Source: Dryas octopetala
Lineage: Eukaryota; Streptophyta; Magnoliopsida; Rosales; Rosaceae
Length of the DNA: 64,000 nt
Assembly: GCA_963921425.1 (NCBI GenBank)
Contig: OY992834.1
Location: 17,558,941 to 17,622,940 of the forward strand
Direction of reading: 5' to 3'
Shown: in pieces, positions 52,681-62,759 of the stretch
How the letters are laid out: the number at the start of each line of letters is the position of its first letter
How positions within the stretch are numbered: the first letter of the stretch is position 1
Notes under the pieces: generated by a model
Told to the model about the DNA's origin: nothing
Databases searched by the model: none
Seen by the model: the letters and a program-made list of their open reading frames with translations, nothing else
Translations under genes and position numbers: made by a program

Positions 52681-54893
52681 AAACACAATTCGACAAAGAA
52701 AAGCAACAACAGATATCTAAACACCATCTAAATTTTTATTTATTTTGTTACCTATTAATTTGTTCCTTATGACTAAATATTATATTCCACAAAGGCCGGG
52801 TAGATAATTAAATTACATATTTATAGAAACAAATGAAGTATATATATATACGAGCCTCACAGTTAAATATAAAACTGATTTGAAAAACAAAGGGCGATAT
52901 ATAAATAAATTGATATAAATATATACATACCAAAAATGGAGTGAGTGGGGTTTCTGATGACCTGGTTAAGTGCTGCATCACCTACCAAACGCTCAGTATC
53001 AGTGAAGGCAACATAAGATGGGGTGGTCCTGTTTCCCTGATCGTTTACTATGACTTCTACATGACCACGCTGCCACACTGCCACGCACGAGTACGTTGTC
53101 CCCAAATCGATACCGATTGCATGACCCTTTTCTTCTCCCGCCATTCTCAGCTCAAAAACTTCAAGAGCAAATATCAAACAAGGAATAAATGGTTGCAGAG
53201 AATGCAGAAAATGCTTTGGGGACGGATTCTGGCTCTATCGTTACACGGATAACCAAAGAGAAGTTTAGTGGGAACAATTTTAAAGGATCCCGAGTGTTAA
53301 TAGTGGCTTAGGGCATCAACTATATGGGTTGATCGTCTGTAGCCCAGGCTAGATTTACTTCTGGAAAATTCTAAAAATACCCCTTTTTTTTTTAACTTTT
53401 CAAACCCCTTCTTCGGCCCAGTGAATTTCGATTTGGCCAATTTTTTGAAGGATGATCTTTGATTATGAACATAAAAAATGAATGGCTCAGATTGTTAAAA
53501 TTACGTTGTGGTCTTCACAATTATGGAAACAACAAGGTTTCAATGGGAAAGTTATTATAATTATACTTTTCAAGTGTATTTATATATAAAAACTCACATC
53601 TCAATCGTGTTTTTAACGATCCGAACCGTCCATGTTTTAGTTCCCTATTCAAAGATAATATATGCAAAAAATTAGCTCAATCAAAAATGTAAAAGTGAGG
53701 TAACGGTGGTCGAATTAATGAATGATCGTGGTTTAATAACTTTGATTATAGTTGTATTATAAAAATTGTATATATATTTACATTTATGTTTTATTATAAT
53801 TGTAATGTTGTATATAATTTTAAAAGTTTATTATTTATGGTATTACACTAACATAATAATATTATATAATAACTTAATAAGCATATTAATAATTTATTAA
53901 AGTAAACAAACGAAAGAGCTATTAAATATGTTATAATTCAAAAACTAGACAAATAAACTAATCAGCTCAGTTGGTTGAGAGTTTAAGCTTGTTATGTGAG
54001 GTCTCATGTTCAAATCACAACATAGCCAAAATCTTATATTTTTATATTAAAGATATATATGTGTGTAAACAGGCTTTGGGCCCATTATGGGCCGCCCTTC
54101 GGGCCTAGCCCAGCCCAACCCAAAAGCCTTATTGGGCTTCTCTAATTCAAACCCATTGCTGACCCCTGTCTCACTACACTCATTCAAGTAAAATATAAAT
54201 AGGGGGAGACTATGCAGACCACTCAAAAATGTTGAATTGACCACCCTCCTTATTTATTTTACAAATATTCCTAATATACCCTTAATGTAAATAAAAAAAT
54301 TTATTAAAAAAAAACCACAAAACCCTATCCCTCCCACCCACCCAACCAGTCAGTCTCTCTCTCTCTTCGGTGTGTCGTCGTCCGGCGATCAGTGGCGGCG
54401 AGACCACCACCAGTCAACTCGCCTGCCTCTCCTCTCTCCTCCCACGGTAGCCTTCAAACCAGGAAAGCGCAGAAAACTCGAACCCAGGCGAAGACCTGAT
54501 CGGCCCCTTCGCCGGCGATCTTCCTTTTCCGGCGGAGTTGAGACGCCGGACCACTTAGGTTTTGTTCCCCAAGTCATGACGAATCCAACCCTGGTCTTCC
54601 CTTGCTCATCCGACCACCATGCGCGGCTAATCGACGTGGTGAAGCTCTGCGACTTTCGTCGCAGATTCCAACAGATTCCGGCGACGAATTGGGTCGATCT
54701 ATGTATGGTTTTCGATCCTCTCGTTGTGTTTTTGTTGTTGGTTAGATTGGTTTGAACCAATTATGGAGAGGGGTGGTGGTGGTGGCTGTGGGTGGGTTGT
54801 TAATGGGGATGTGTTTTTTTTTCTTTAATGCAGGGGTAAAATAGGAAAAAATGGAAAAAAAAATCTTAAGGTGGTAAACTCAGTATTTTAGGG
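52681..54893. repeat. Tandem duplication around HSP70 exon 1, unit 2
   Basis: Second copy, offset 2687 bases from unit 1 at the left side. It lacks the 489 bp present in unit 1 at 51077-51565 and has about 29 extra bases near 54128-54157. Identity is otherwise very high, so the event is recent. Confidence 0.92.
52931..53144 (-). CDS. Duplicated HSP70 first exon (possible alternative first exon)
   Basis: This is a complete copy of HSP70 exon 1 with ATG at 53144 and donor gtatgt after 52931, lying 2687 bases upstream of the gene's own exon 1 in the same direction. It encodes the same 71 residues apart from Arg for His at residue 26 (VWQRGH). Start codon, frame and donor are intact. The upstream promoter sequence was duplicated too. 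A transcript starting here could splice directly to exon 2 at 49970 and give a full product, or be non-productive. It has no downstream exon of its own. Confidence 0.75.
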
Positions 54894-54921
54894 TGGTTGG
54901 AATAGCCTCCCCATATAAGTA
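54193..54921. mobile_element. Mutator-like TIR element with 9-bp target duplication
   Basis: The ends are inverted: GGGGGAGACTATGCAGACCAC at the left (54202; quoted to its conserved Cs) and, reversed, GGGGAGGCTATTCCAACCAC at the right (54912). Similarity continues through ttgaattgaccacc versus tgagtttaccacc. Flanks ATATAAATA (54193-54201) and ATATAAGTA (54913-54921) are a 9-bp target duplication with one mismatch, typical of Mutator-like elements. The interior (54372-54755) has a GC-rich open stretch resembling a plant gene 5' end, possibly captured. No transposase was found. Confidence 0.8.
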
Positions 54922-56390
54922 TGGGGTTTGAAAAGCCAAAAATGGTTCGTTTAGAATTCCCTTTTCTTTTCCCATCCCAGTTTGGACCCCAGTCCAAAAA
55001 TTTGAAAGAAGCCCGATGTCATTAGACGGTAAAACCCTGCAATACAATCGAAGGCCTAGAAGTCATAAGAAAGTAAGGCAGAAGAGTATATATAGCTTGT
55101 TATAAACATTAAACCTTTAAACTCTCTTGCATCATGACATAAAGAAGACCGGGTGTTTGGGACTACAACTGTTGAAACAACCCTAGCTCCTCCCAACTTT
55201 TCTGAACAAGAATTTATAACAGAAACAGCCCTTGGACCGCTGCAAATTGAGAAACATTAAAGAATTAATAGATGGATGTAAGATGCACAAACAGGAAGGA
55301 GAAACACGTAATGTGTTTGGAATAAATTTTTACCAACAAAAATTCACTGAATTCAACTAAGCTTAAGGCTGAAACTTCTGCTAAAACAGAGGATCGAGAA
55401 AACCAACATTTCATTTTCACATGTTGAAATGCTTGCAAGAAAATTCAATTCTATGTTATGTGGAGTGGAGCATATGGGTGTCTGATTTAGATGCATTCAA
55501 AGGTCGGATTTGTCTATTCTCAACAGGTTTTCTATGCTGGGAATACTTATTAATTGGAGTCGAGTTTTAAAGACACAGCAAAAACTCATTATAGTAAAGG
55601 GTCCACTCTGATGAGGAGTAATATCAACTTTGCCTTGTTTGTTTTGCATCTATTAAGTGACCTTCTTGAAACAAACATTCAAAAAGCTAGGAGTATCTAG
55701 ATGCATTTGAGTTTGATTATGGATCTTCCTAACACTTGTAGAAAAGTTTCAGCTGTGAAAAACCGCACCTAGATATTTTGCACAGCATTCACCCTTTACA
55801 TATCAAACTTTGATAATGAGGAACATCAACTGTTCTATCATTCTAGCATCCACAAATTGACCTTTTTCAAACAATATATGACTCAAAAAGGCATATCTAG
55901 AAGCAGTTAGTTAACTGCCAACCTTCCTAGTGGTATAAGTTATTATATACAATGTTGATAGAAGGCTTATTTCATAAATTATAGGGAAAAGGAAAGAGTA
56001 ACAAAGTAATTTATTCTAGGATAGAGGATGTGTCTTTCAGAAACAGAACAATAAATATTAAAAATTAACAAAATTTATAAAAATAAATATAATTAAAACA
56101 AACAGATTAAATTTTTGCTCAGGAGCATTTTACTTCTAATTAATAAAAGAAAAGATGGACCATTAAGTTGATGCAGGGTAATCAAAATACTATGAACAGA
56201 ACCCTTATCTAATATGTATGTGCACACACAGAAAGGGACAGTGAAACAGAATATTGAGAGGCAGTCCATAAGTTCCATGTGCCAAGTATTCCTAACATTA
56301 ATTAACAGAAATTGCAACATTTTACATTTTTTTATATGATATGTGCATGTGTGTGTGACTGTTAGTATGTAGGTATCGAGAAAGACTTTC
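54922..56390. other. Intergenic DNA, no recognised gene
   Basis: AT-rich, with no coding phrases that I recognise. It may include intron or 3' remnants of the CNX1 pseudogene that starts upstream on the minus strand. Confidence 0.45.
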
Positions 56391-56394
56391 ATGT

Positions 56395-56485
56395 AATAGA
56401 TGTATATACCATTGTGTCTATCTCTCTCATCACGTGCTAGATCACATGATGAGAGAGATAGACGCAAAGAGTGTATACAACCATG
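56395..56485. repeat. Long imperfect inverted repeat
   Basis: The core arms of 21 bases, 56416-56436 and 56443-56463, differ by one base and are separated by ctagat. Pairing extends outward with mismatches to about 56400 and 56480. The core contains cacgtg (left) and cacatg (right). Confidence 0.85.
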
Positions 56486-56489
56486 ATAG

Positions 56490-57138
56490 GTAAGTTCTTT
56501 CCATAGGTATTATACCTTCTATCAGGCCCTGCCCCTGATGCAACAGTATCATGCACTGTAAGAATAGCTACTCTAACCTCAGCATCTTTGAATAGGAGAA
56601 GCTGAACCTGGTGATGAGGAACCTTTGCAAATAGCAGCACTACTTATATCAGAAATAATGACAGCTGACACAGAAGTCCCAGCAGGTAATACACAGCCTG
56701 TTGCTGGCAACTCCAACAAAGCATTAGCAGACTTCATACTTAAAATCTGACTGCTACTCTGGTGGCCAGTACTCTCCAGAAAAAAAAAAAAAAGCTAACA
56801 TGCAAAAGAAAAAAACATTTCAAACAAAATGTTAATGCAATTCAAAGGGTTAAAATGGAGCAAACACTCCCAATTTTGAAAAGGAACTAGACTAAGCAAC
56901 CTAGACAACAAATTCCTTAAACAACCTAAGATTTTTCCAATTTGTCGAATATTCAGTCCACCATTTTTCCAACTAACAATGTTTAAAGATTTTTTTAAGA
57001 CACCCCTACACCCATTGTCTGCGTATGAGAGATTGAAAGGTCGTAGAAATTTTTGAAGTTAAATTGGTCACTCAATATTTACTCTAATCTTTGTACAGCA
57101 AAGTGAAAAACTTGTGCACATGGGAGGTGTGTGTGTGT

Positions 57139-57182
<44 letters not shown>

Positions 57183-57850
57183 TTTGCCAATAGCTTACAG
57201 TACCTGGTCTCGACTTAAACATTCTTGTTGTTTGGTCTACAAGTTCGTCTCCTGTGGAAAGCACACCAATTGTTGGGGTGGGATATATACCTACATGTCA
57301 GATTAGCTCTCAGTGTCAATCTATTAAGCACAAAAGTTAATTGTTTTAATACCTTCATCATTGTAACTCCACAGTTGCAAGTACACCAATTTCTGAAGGA
57401 CCAATTCTTTGACCAGATATCAATACTATAGCATCTTTCTCAATGTCACATACCTGGGAAACAAACTTTTGAATGAGCTTTAAAAATTCAGTATATCAAA
57501 AAAATAAGAGTATAGTCAGTTGTTAAAAAAAAAAAAAAAAGTTTTTTTTTTAAAATTTTTTTTAAAATTTTTTTTTATTAGATCCTGGTGGTTCAAATTG
57601 AAGATAAAAAGTACAAATAAATATATTGGTAGTTTGGTACTCCATTTCACTATACAAAATCTTGAAATTTTCACTAGCATAAGTTTAAGCAAGGAATGAA
57701 ATCATACCACTGGACGAATATCTACTCCTTTTCTTGATTGTACCAATATTCTTACTCGCTTTGATTCATGTGAATGCTCTTCAATTTGTTCAGTGTCCTC
57801 AACTTGTACAACAGTATAAGCACCATCAGGCATATATTGGTCCTAAAAGA
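56490..57850 (-). pseudogene. CNX1-like molybdenum cofactor gene remnant
   Basis: Minus-strand pieces follow the order of plant CNX1, the two-domain enzyme that inserts molybdenum into molybdopterin. 57845-57700: MPDGAYTVVQVEDTEQIEEH and ESKRVRILVQSRKGVDIRPV. About 57452-57360: VCDIEKDAIVLISGQRIGPS. About 57265-57190: VLSTGDELVDQTTRM. 56785-56510: STGHQSSSQILSMKSANALL, LPATGCVLPAGTSVSAVI, then after a frameshift EVRVAILTVHDTVASGAGPD. The middle of the E domain and nearly all of the G domain are missing. Separate exons with intron-like spacers point to a decayed genomic copy. Confidence 0.82.
57140..57180. repeat. (GA)n microsatellite
   Basis: About twenty GA units after a short (GT)n, located within the CNX1 remnant. 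Confidence 0.9.
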
Positions 57851-58158
57851 AAGCACAGCAGGAGAACGGGTTAAAGGAGAAAAAAAAAAAAAAAAACCAA
57901 ATATGTCGAGGGTCGCACATAAAGCAACTGTTGGCATTCTATGCCCTTAAAGCCACTCATCTTCCATTTGATATGTTTGCTTGTCCAAATATGTACATAT
58001 AGTGAATAAAGCCACTCATCCACCAATAGAATTGTGAGAATTTCCTAACAATTATGGTATGCTACCAGGACCATTTCCCTTAAAACCTTTTCTTGGTCAT
58101 TTCCACTTAAAACCTTAAAAACTTCTAAAAGGGGAAAGAGGCTCAAATTACATACCAT
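57851..58158. other. Short intergenic stretch
   Basis: No gene was recognised. An A run at about 57880-57896 and a small repeat of the phrase gccactcatc are present. Confidence 0.5.
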
Positions 58159-58720
58159 CACTACAAGAAATTGGGGATTAGGCAACGGAACGATAGGAAC
58201 GCCTTAAAATTCGTTGTCTATTACAAGAATAGGCAACAAAGTTTTTTACACACGCAACGATCGTGTACTTGATCTAGGATAATTAATAGACAATGATCTC
58301 TATAGCATAGAAAACAATGTTTTGGTTGCAGATTATGAGAATAAGCAAGGAATTAAAAAGGGGGTTACCTATAATTTAGCAGGAAGGAGGCGGAAAGTTT
58401 AACAAGGATGAGGTCGTATAGGCAATGCATGTTTAAGGGTTTAGGCAACAAATTGGATTTGTTGTCTATAAATTTTTGCAACGACTATTCTATAATAGGC
58501 AACGAACATGAACCTAATGTTGAAAAAATAAAAGGCAATGACTTCAGTACAATAGGCATTGACTTGGTCATTGTATATTATAGGGATGGGCAAGGTACTG
58601 ATTAGGGCATTGCCTATTAGTACAAGGGAAAAAGACACACAGTTTAGCAACAATGAGGTCATTGTTTATTATTTTTCAAGTGGTTGTCAATTCATATGCG
58701 GGGGATTTTTGGTGCTATAA
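58159..58720. mobile_element. CACTA-like transposon terminus
   Basis: Begins CACTACAAGAAATTGGGG. It is followed by many short subterminal repeats of the form aggcaacga, aggcaatga and their complements, the usual CACTA arrangement. No right terminus or transposase was found. A different family from the 29.1/31.3 kb termini, judging by the repeat motif. Confidence 0.7.
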
Positions 58721-59007
58721 TTAATATAAAATAGGTATGAACCGTTATTTGCATTACATATATATGAGTATATATAGGCAATAAACTTTTTGATATATAA
58801 TACATATTTATTTTTAATGTCATAATCTTGATGACCCTTTATAACACCTAAACGCTAAAATAGTATAAAAAAATGTTAATCAAACTCAAATAGAAGAGCA
58901 CATGCATTGAATGGTTGGAATGGTACAAACCTAAGCAATTGTGATAACGTAAAAAATATACACCTATTTTCATATATAACTAAAGTGAAAACTATAGAGG
59001 TTTTCTC

Positions 59008-59016
59008 TCTATAAAT
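59008..59016 (+). promoter_or_regulatory. TATA box of phytocyanin-like gene
   Basis: tctataaat lies about 70 bases before the ATG at 59080, a normal spacing once a short leader is allowed. Confidence 0.6.
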
Positions 59017-59079
59017 TCTGAAAATGCATTCGAAAATCTCATTTAATTACTAGTTTTCCAACAACGGAACAGAAAAATA

Positions 59080-59727
59080 ATGAAAATGGCGAATTTTGTT
59101 GTACTTGTGGCAGCAACAACAATACTATTGCTACCTACAATAGAAGGTGCAATATATATGGTAGGAGGTGAGCTTAGTTGGACTATACCTCCAGACACTT
59201 TTTATTCCTGGAATATATATCAAAAATGGGCTTCACAATATTCATTTATTCCTTGTGATATACTAGGTAATCGATCTACTTTTGTTATAAGCACAAAAAT
59301 TAAATTTTTGTGGAAAAATATTAATTATATATGCAATTACTAGAGAAAAAATGATTGATTAGTTTAATTTAATTTTTAATTTTTTCTTATTATTAAAAAA
59401 ATTGAAATATTGATGTATTTTTTCTTTTAATTAATAATTAATGTCTATTATTTGTATTATTGCAAAATCTCATTGGGTTTTGGGTAACTAATTTGTTTAA
59501 TCATTGTATCTTTGATAGATTTTTATGATAGATATGGGTTGATGAACCTAGCTCAAGTTAGCGAGGAAGATTTCGAAAATTGTAATGTCACCAATCCATA
59601 TAATGTGTGGTATGGACGTTATAAGTATAAACTCAGTCGATCCGGCATGTATTACTTTACTAGTGCCTATTCAGAGCATTGCAACAAAGGACAAAAAATG
59701 GCCATTCGAGTGACGTTATATTTTTAA
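59080..59727 (+). CDS. Phytocyanin-like secreted protein with lost copper ligands
   Basis: Exons 59080-59266 and 59519-59727 join in frame to 131 residues. A signal peptide is clear (MANFVVLVAATTILLLPTIEG). The plastocyanin-like domain follows: YMVGGELSWTIPPDTFYSWN, YQKWASQYSF, then EEDFENCNVTNPYNVW and GMYYFTSAYSEHCNKGQKMA. The two disulphide cysteines (ENC, EHC) are kept. The first copper His (usually H-N/D-V-A-x-V) reads MNLAQV, and the copper Cys after YF is Ser; the second His (EHC) remains. Loss of ligands is typical of early-nodulin-like phytocyanins, which act at the cell surface without copper. There is no long Pro-rich tail or GPI signal. The intron site and the Asp at the join fit the family. 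Confidence 0.78.
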
Positions 59728-60800
59728 ATAAATTTTTTTAAGGGATCACTTGTTGAGTCAACTTTACATAAATTTTGATGATCGAAATTGTTTATTTGTT
59801 AGGTCACAATTGAAAGATCATCTTTGTAAAAATTAATTTAAAACCATTTGTCCTTTAATTAAATGATCATCATTTCAAGTATTTATCGAAATTAATATAT
59901 TTGTTCGTTTAGATATGTTAATGGTTTCCAATGTATTTAATATTTTATATAGATGATTTGAATAGGAACTTACAAAATATGCGGTTCAAATTGTTGAAAG
60001 ACAATACAGAAGACGCCCCATAAGGAATCTCTTAAATAAAATTAATGGAGTTATCCTTTAATGAAAGTGGCAAGAAATTCTCTAAGTTTTCTTTACAGTA
60101 AATTCTACAACTCCTAGTTTGTTGTTCTCTCAATTTGTAAGTACCTAGGGTGATTGACTAAGAAAGTGAATATTTGATTATAGGGAAATGGAAATTATAC
60201 TAAATAGGAAATTACAGATTTGTCCACTAATTGTTTTACTTGTTCAATAAAGGTTCAAATTTGTGACTTTAAATCCTTTGGGTTGTGTTTTCTTCAATTA
60301 TAATTAAAGTATAAGTTATATTTCATCATTTCTTAGTCATAGGAACCAATTTGGAGTATTAGAATCTAAGAAAATTGAGATTGGGTGAAATTTGAAAAAT
60401 TGGCAGTTTCGGGTACCCTACTTTGGGGTCAATTATCTTGAGTTTTATAACTCCAATTTGAATGATATTTATATGGTTGTAAAGAAGAGATGCATAACTT
60501 TTAAACAAGTATATGTTTGCTGAATTTGGGTGAGATTTGATAGGGTAAAAGACAGACTAAATTTGAGAAAACAAATCTGAACCTTTATTGAACAAGTGGA
60601 ATAATTAGTGGACCAAAACAGAACTTAAAAAAGATTGTGAACCAAAATTTAACTATATATGTATAAAATAAATAGACTAAATTTGTAATTTTCTCTTACA
60701 CTAAATAACTATTTTTGATGTTGTTCCTACTTGTTTAACCTATTTGTAAAATTCTCACTTTTCTAACCTTTTTTTGACTTGAAAACAAGGAGTTAAATTT
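59728..60800. other. Intergenic AT-rich DNA
   Basis: 59760-59900 has faint similarity to the 345-bp repeat family (gatcgaaattgtt, gaaagatcatctttg). The rest shows no recognised gene. Confidence 0.45.
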
Positions 60801-61870
60801 TGAAATTTTTGGCAAAATTTCGCCGAAAATTTCGTTTTTCAAGGGTATGGAAATTTTAGCACATATTCGTTAACATTTCGCCGAAATTTCGGAAATTTTG
60901 GTGAAATTTTCCGAAATGTGCCGAAATTTTCGAAATTTCGCTTTGTCTTCTCCAACAATTCCTTCTCTGTCTTCACTCTTCGCAAGAGAGGGAGATCCCA
61001 GCCAACTCCAGCCAGATCTCGGTGGCCCAAGAGAGGGAGATCCCGGCTAGATCTCGGCGGCCCAAGAGGGGAGAAGAATTCGGGGAGGAAAGGAGGAAGA
61101 AATCGGAGAGGAGAAGAGGAAGAGAGGGAGAGGAGAAGGAGGAAGAGATTTATGCGCGGGCTGGTACTTGGGAGAGAAAAATGAGAGGGAAGAAGAGTCT
61201 CTGCCACGGGAAGGAAAAAAGAAGGAAAAGATAAGGAACAGGAAGGAAAGACCGAAAGAGAAAGGAAGAAGAAAAAACAAGAAAGAAAAAGGAGAAAGAA
61301 AAAAACAAAGAAAGAAGAAGGAGAAAGAAAATAAAAGAAAGAAAAAGTCAAAGAGATAGGCCATCAGTACTGGGTAGTGGTATTGGCCATTGGGCTGCGT
61401 GAATTGATATTGTGGAAATGTGGAGAGAGAATTAACATACAAAATTTGATTTTGGATTTTTAAAATTCATGTTTATAAATTTACAAAAATGTCCATTATT
61501 TCAAATGCTCATATCTTTTAAATCGTAGCTCCGATTGATGTACAGTTTGCGCTCACATATTCGTGTGTTCGAGACCTTTCCAACAAACCACAGATCGAAG
61601 TCAAAAGCACAATAGTTCAAAAAGTCAAAGAACGGGTCAAACTAATTTAAAATAAAAATTATAAAATTAACCTAAAATATTTTATTTCTCAAATAAATTT
61701 TTAAAATATTTTTCAAAATAAAACTTGGAAAAATATAGGGTCTCACAATCCACCCCCCTTCAAAGGGGTCTCACAATCTATCCCCCTTCAAAGAATTTCG
61801 TCCTTGAAATTTCCAATGAAAGTAATAATGGAACAACTTCAAACAAGCACAAACAACAATAATCCAACGC
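60800..61870 (-). mobile_element. 3' end and LTR of a Gypsy-type retrotransposon
   Basis: On the minus strand, 61805-61785 reads CAAGGACGAAATTC, a phrase common at the end of Gypsy pol. A purine tract (GAAGGGGG) follows, then TGTGAGACCCC, a plausible LTR start. The tract and LTR start occur twice (near 61785 and 61750). The downstream part has AT-rich LTR-like sequence and a CT-rich block, and ends in GAAATTTCG-rich repeats at 60800-60960. The rest of the element is missing. Confidence 0.6.
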
Positions 61871-61949
61871 TCTGAAAAGTTCTTTTCATTTATGAAAAAC
61901 TGAAAAATAAATTACACAAGCTCTGAGGTGTTTGTTCAATCAAATTTAT

Positions 61950-62235
61950 GTAATTATTAATTAGTAAGCTATTTTTTTAACAGTATTTGTCTCCAGCGCG
62001 CATTATATTCATCTTATATCACATAAAACCTACTATATAATTTGGTTTCTTCAATGTTTTTTATCAATGTAGTAGATAATATGTTAAATAAACATATGGT
62101 AAAGTTTCATTCAAAATTTTCGTATTTTGATAGCAATTTTCGTCGTTTCCGTCTAATTTTTGTCGAAATTTAAAAATCTTCGATCCGTCGAAATTTCCAT
62201 CGAAATTTCCTCGAAATCCGAAATTTTATTCATTG
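61950..62235. repeat. Inverse copy of the 41.34-41.60 kb repeat
   Basis: Matches the reverse complement of 41340-41600, including atgtagtagataatatgtta and the cgaaatttccat-type array at its right end. Confidence 0.65.
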
Positions 62236-62530
62236 CTTGAAAATACTATAATATCTTTAATATAAATACTCCTATCAAAGGCCAAAACTTTCCGTTGTGA
62301 CTTCTATTCTCTCCCACCCAGCTTCTGTTCTTCTCACTCCAACTTTCTTTCTCTCTAAATTTCCAAAGACGAAGTGTTTCTAATTATATAAACATTTCTT
62401 CGACTCCTTGGAGGGATATATGAGATCTTCTTGGATAGTGATGGTGGCTGGTGCGCAGTTCTGAGGGTTTTGTGGAGGCGTGGGATAATTATCATGTACA
62501 TATATCCCTTCATATGCATATAGAATTTTT
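62236..62530. other. Intergenic with leader-like CT-rich stretch
   Basis: 62290-62370 resembles a plant 5'UTR (CT-rich, ending in aaatttccaaagacgaagtg), but no convincing coding sequence follows. Confidence 0.4.
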
Positions 62531-62722
62531 TTTTAGAGAGAATGTTCGCATTTTTTAAAATTTGCGGATGCCGATATAGTACCAACATGAGATAGACAGT
62601 GTATCGACACAAAAGATGTGCTGCAACAAGTTTTGGAATTTTGTGTCGACACAATGTTTACCCCATGCTGGCACTGTGTCGGCACCTGTAAATTTTGAAA
62701 AATGCAAACATTCTCTTTAGAG
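62531..62722. mobile_element. Small fold-back MITE
   Basis: A 176-bp element at 62539-62714 has inverted ends (agaatgttcgcatttttt and, reversed, agaatgtttgcatttttc), with further pairing to the gatgccga/ggtgccga core. The flanks ttttagag and ctttagag form an 8-bp target duplication with one mismatch. Confidence 0.7.
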
Positions 62723-62759
62723 AAGGACTGTTTACATATATACACTAAATTCTAAACAT

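Noticed and set aside
60839..61442. Phe/Ser/Leu-rich open frames on the minus strand and Arg/Glu/Lys-rich frames on the plus strand
   Set aside because: They come from a CT/GA-rich block in the Gypsy-type LTR region, not from a coding gene.
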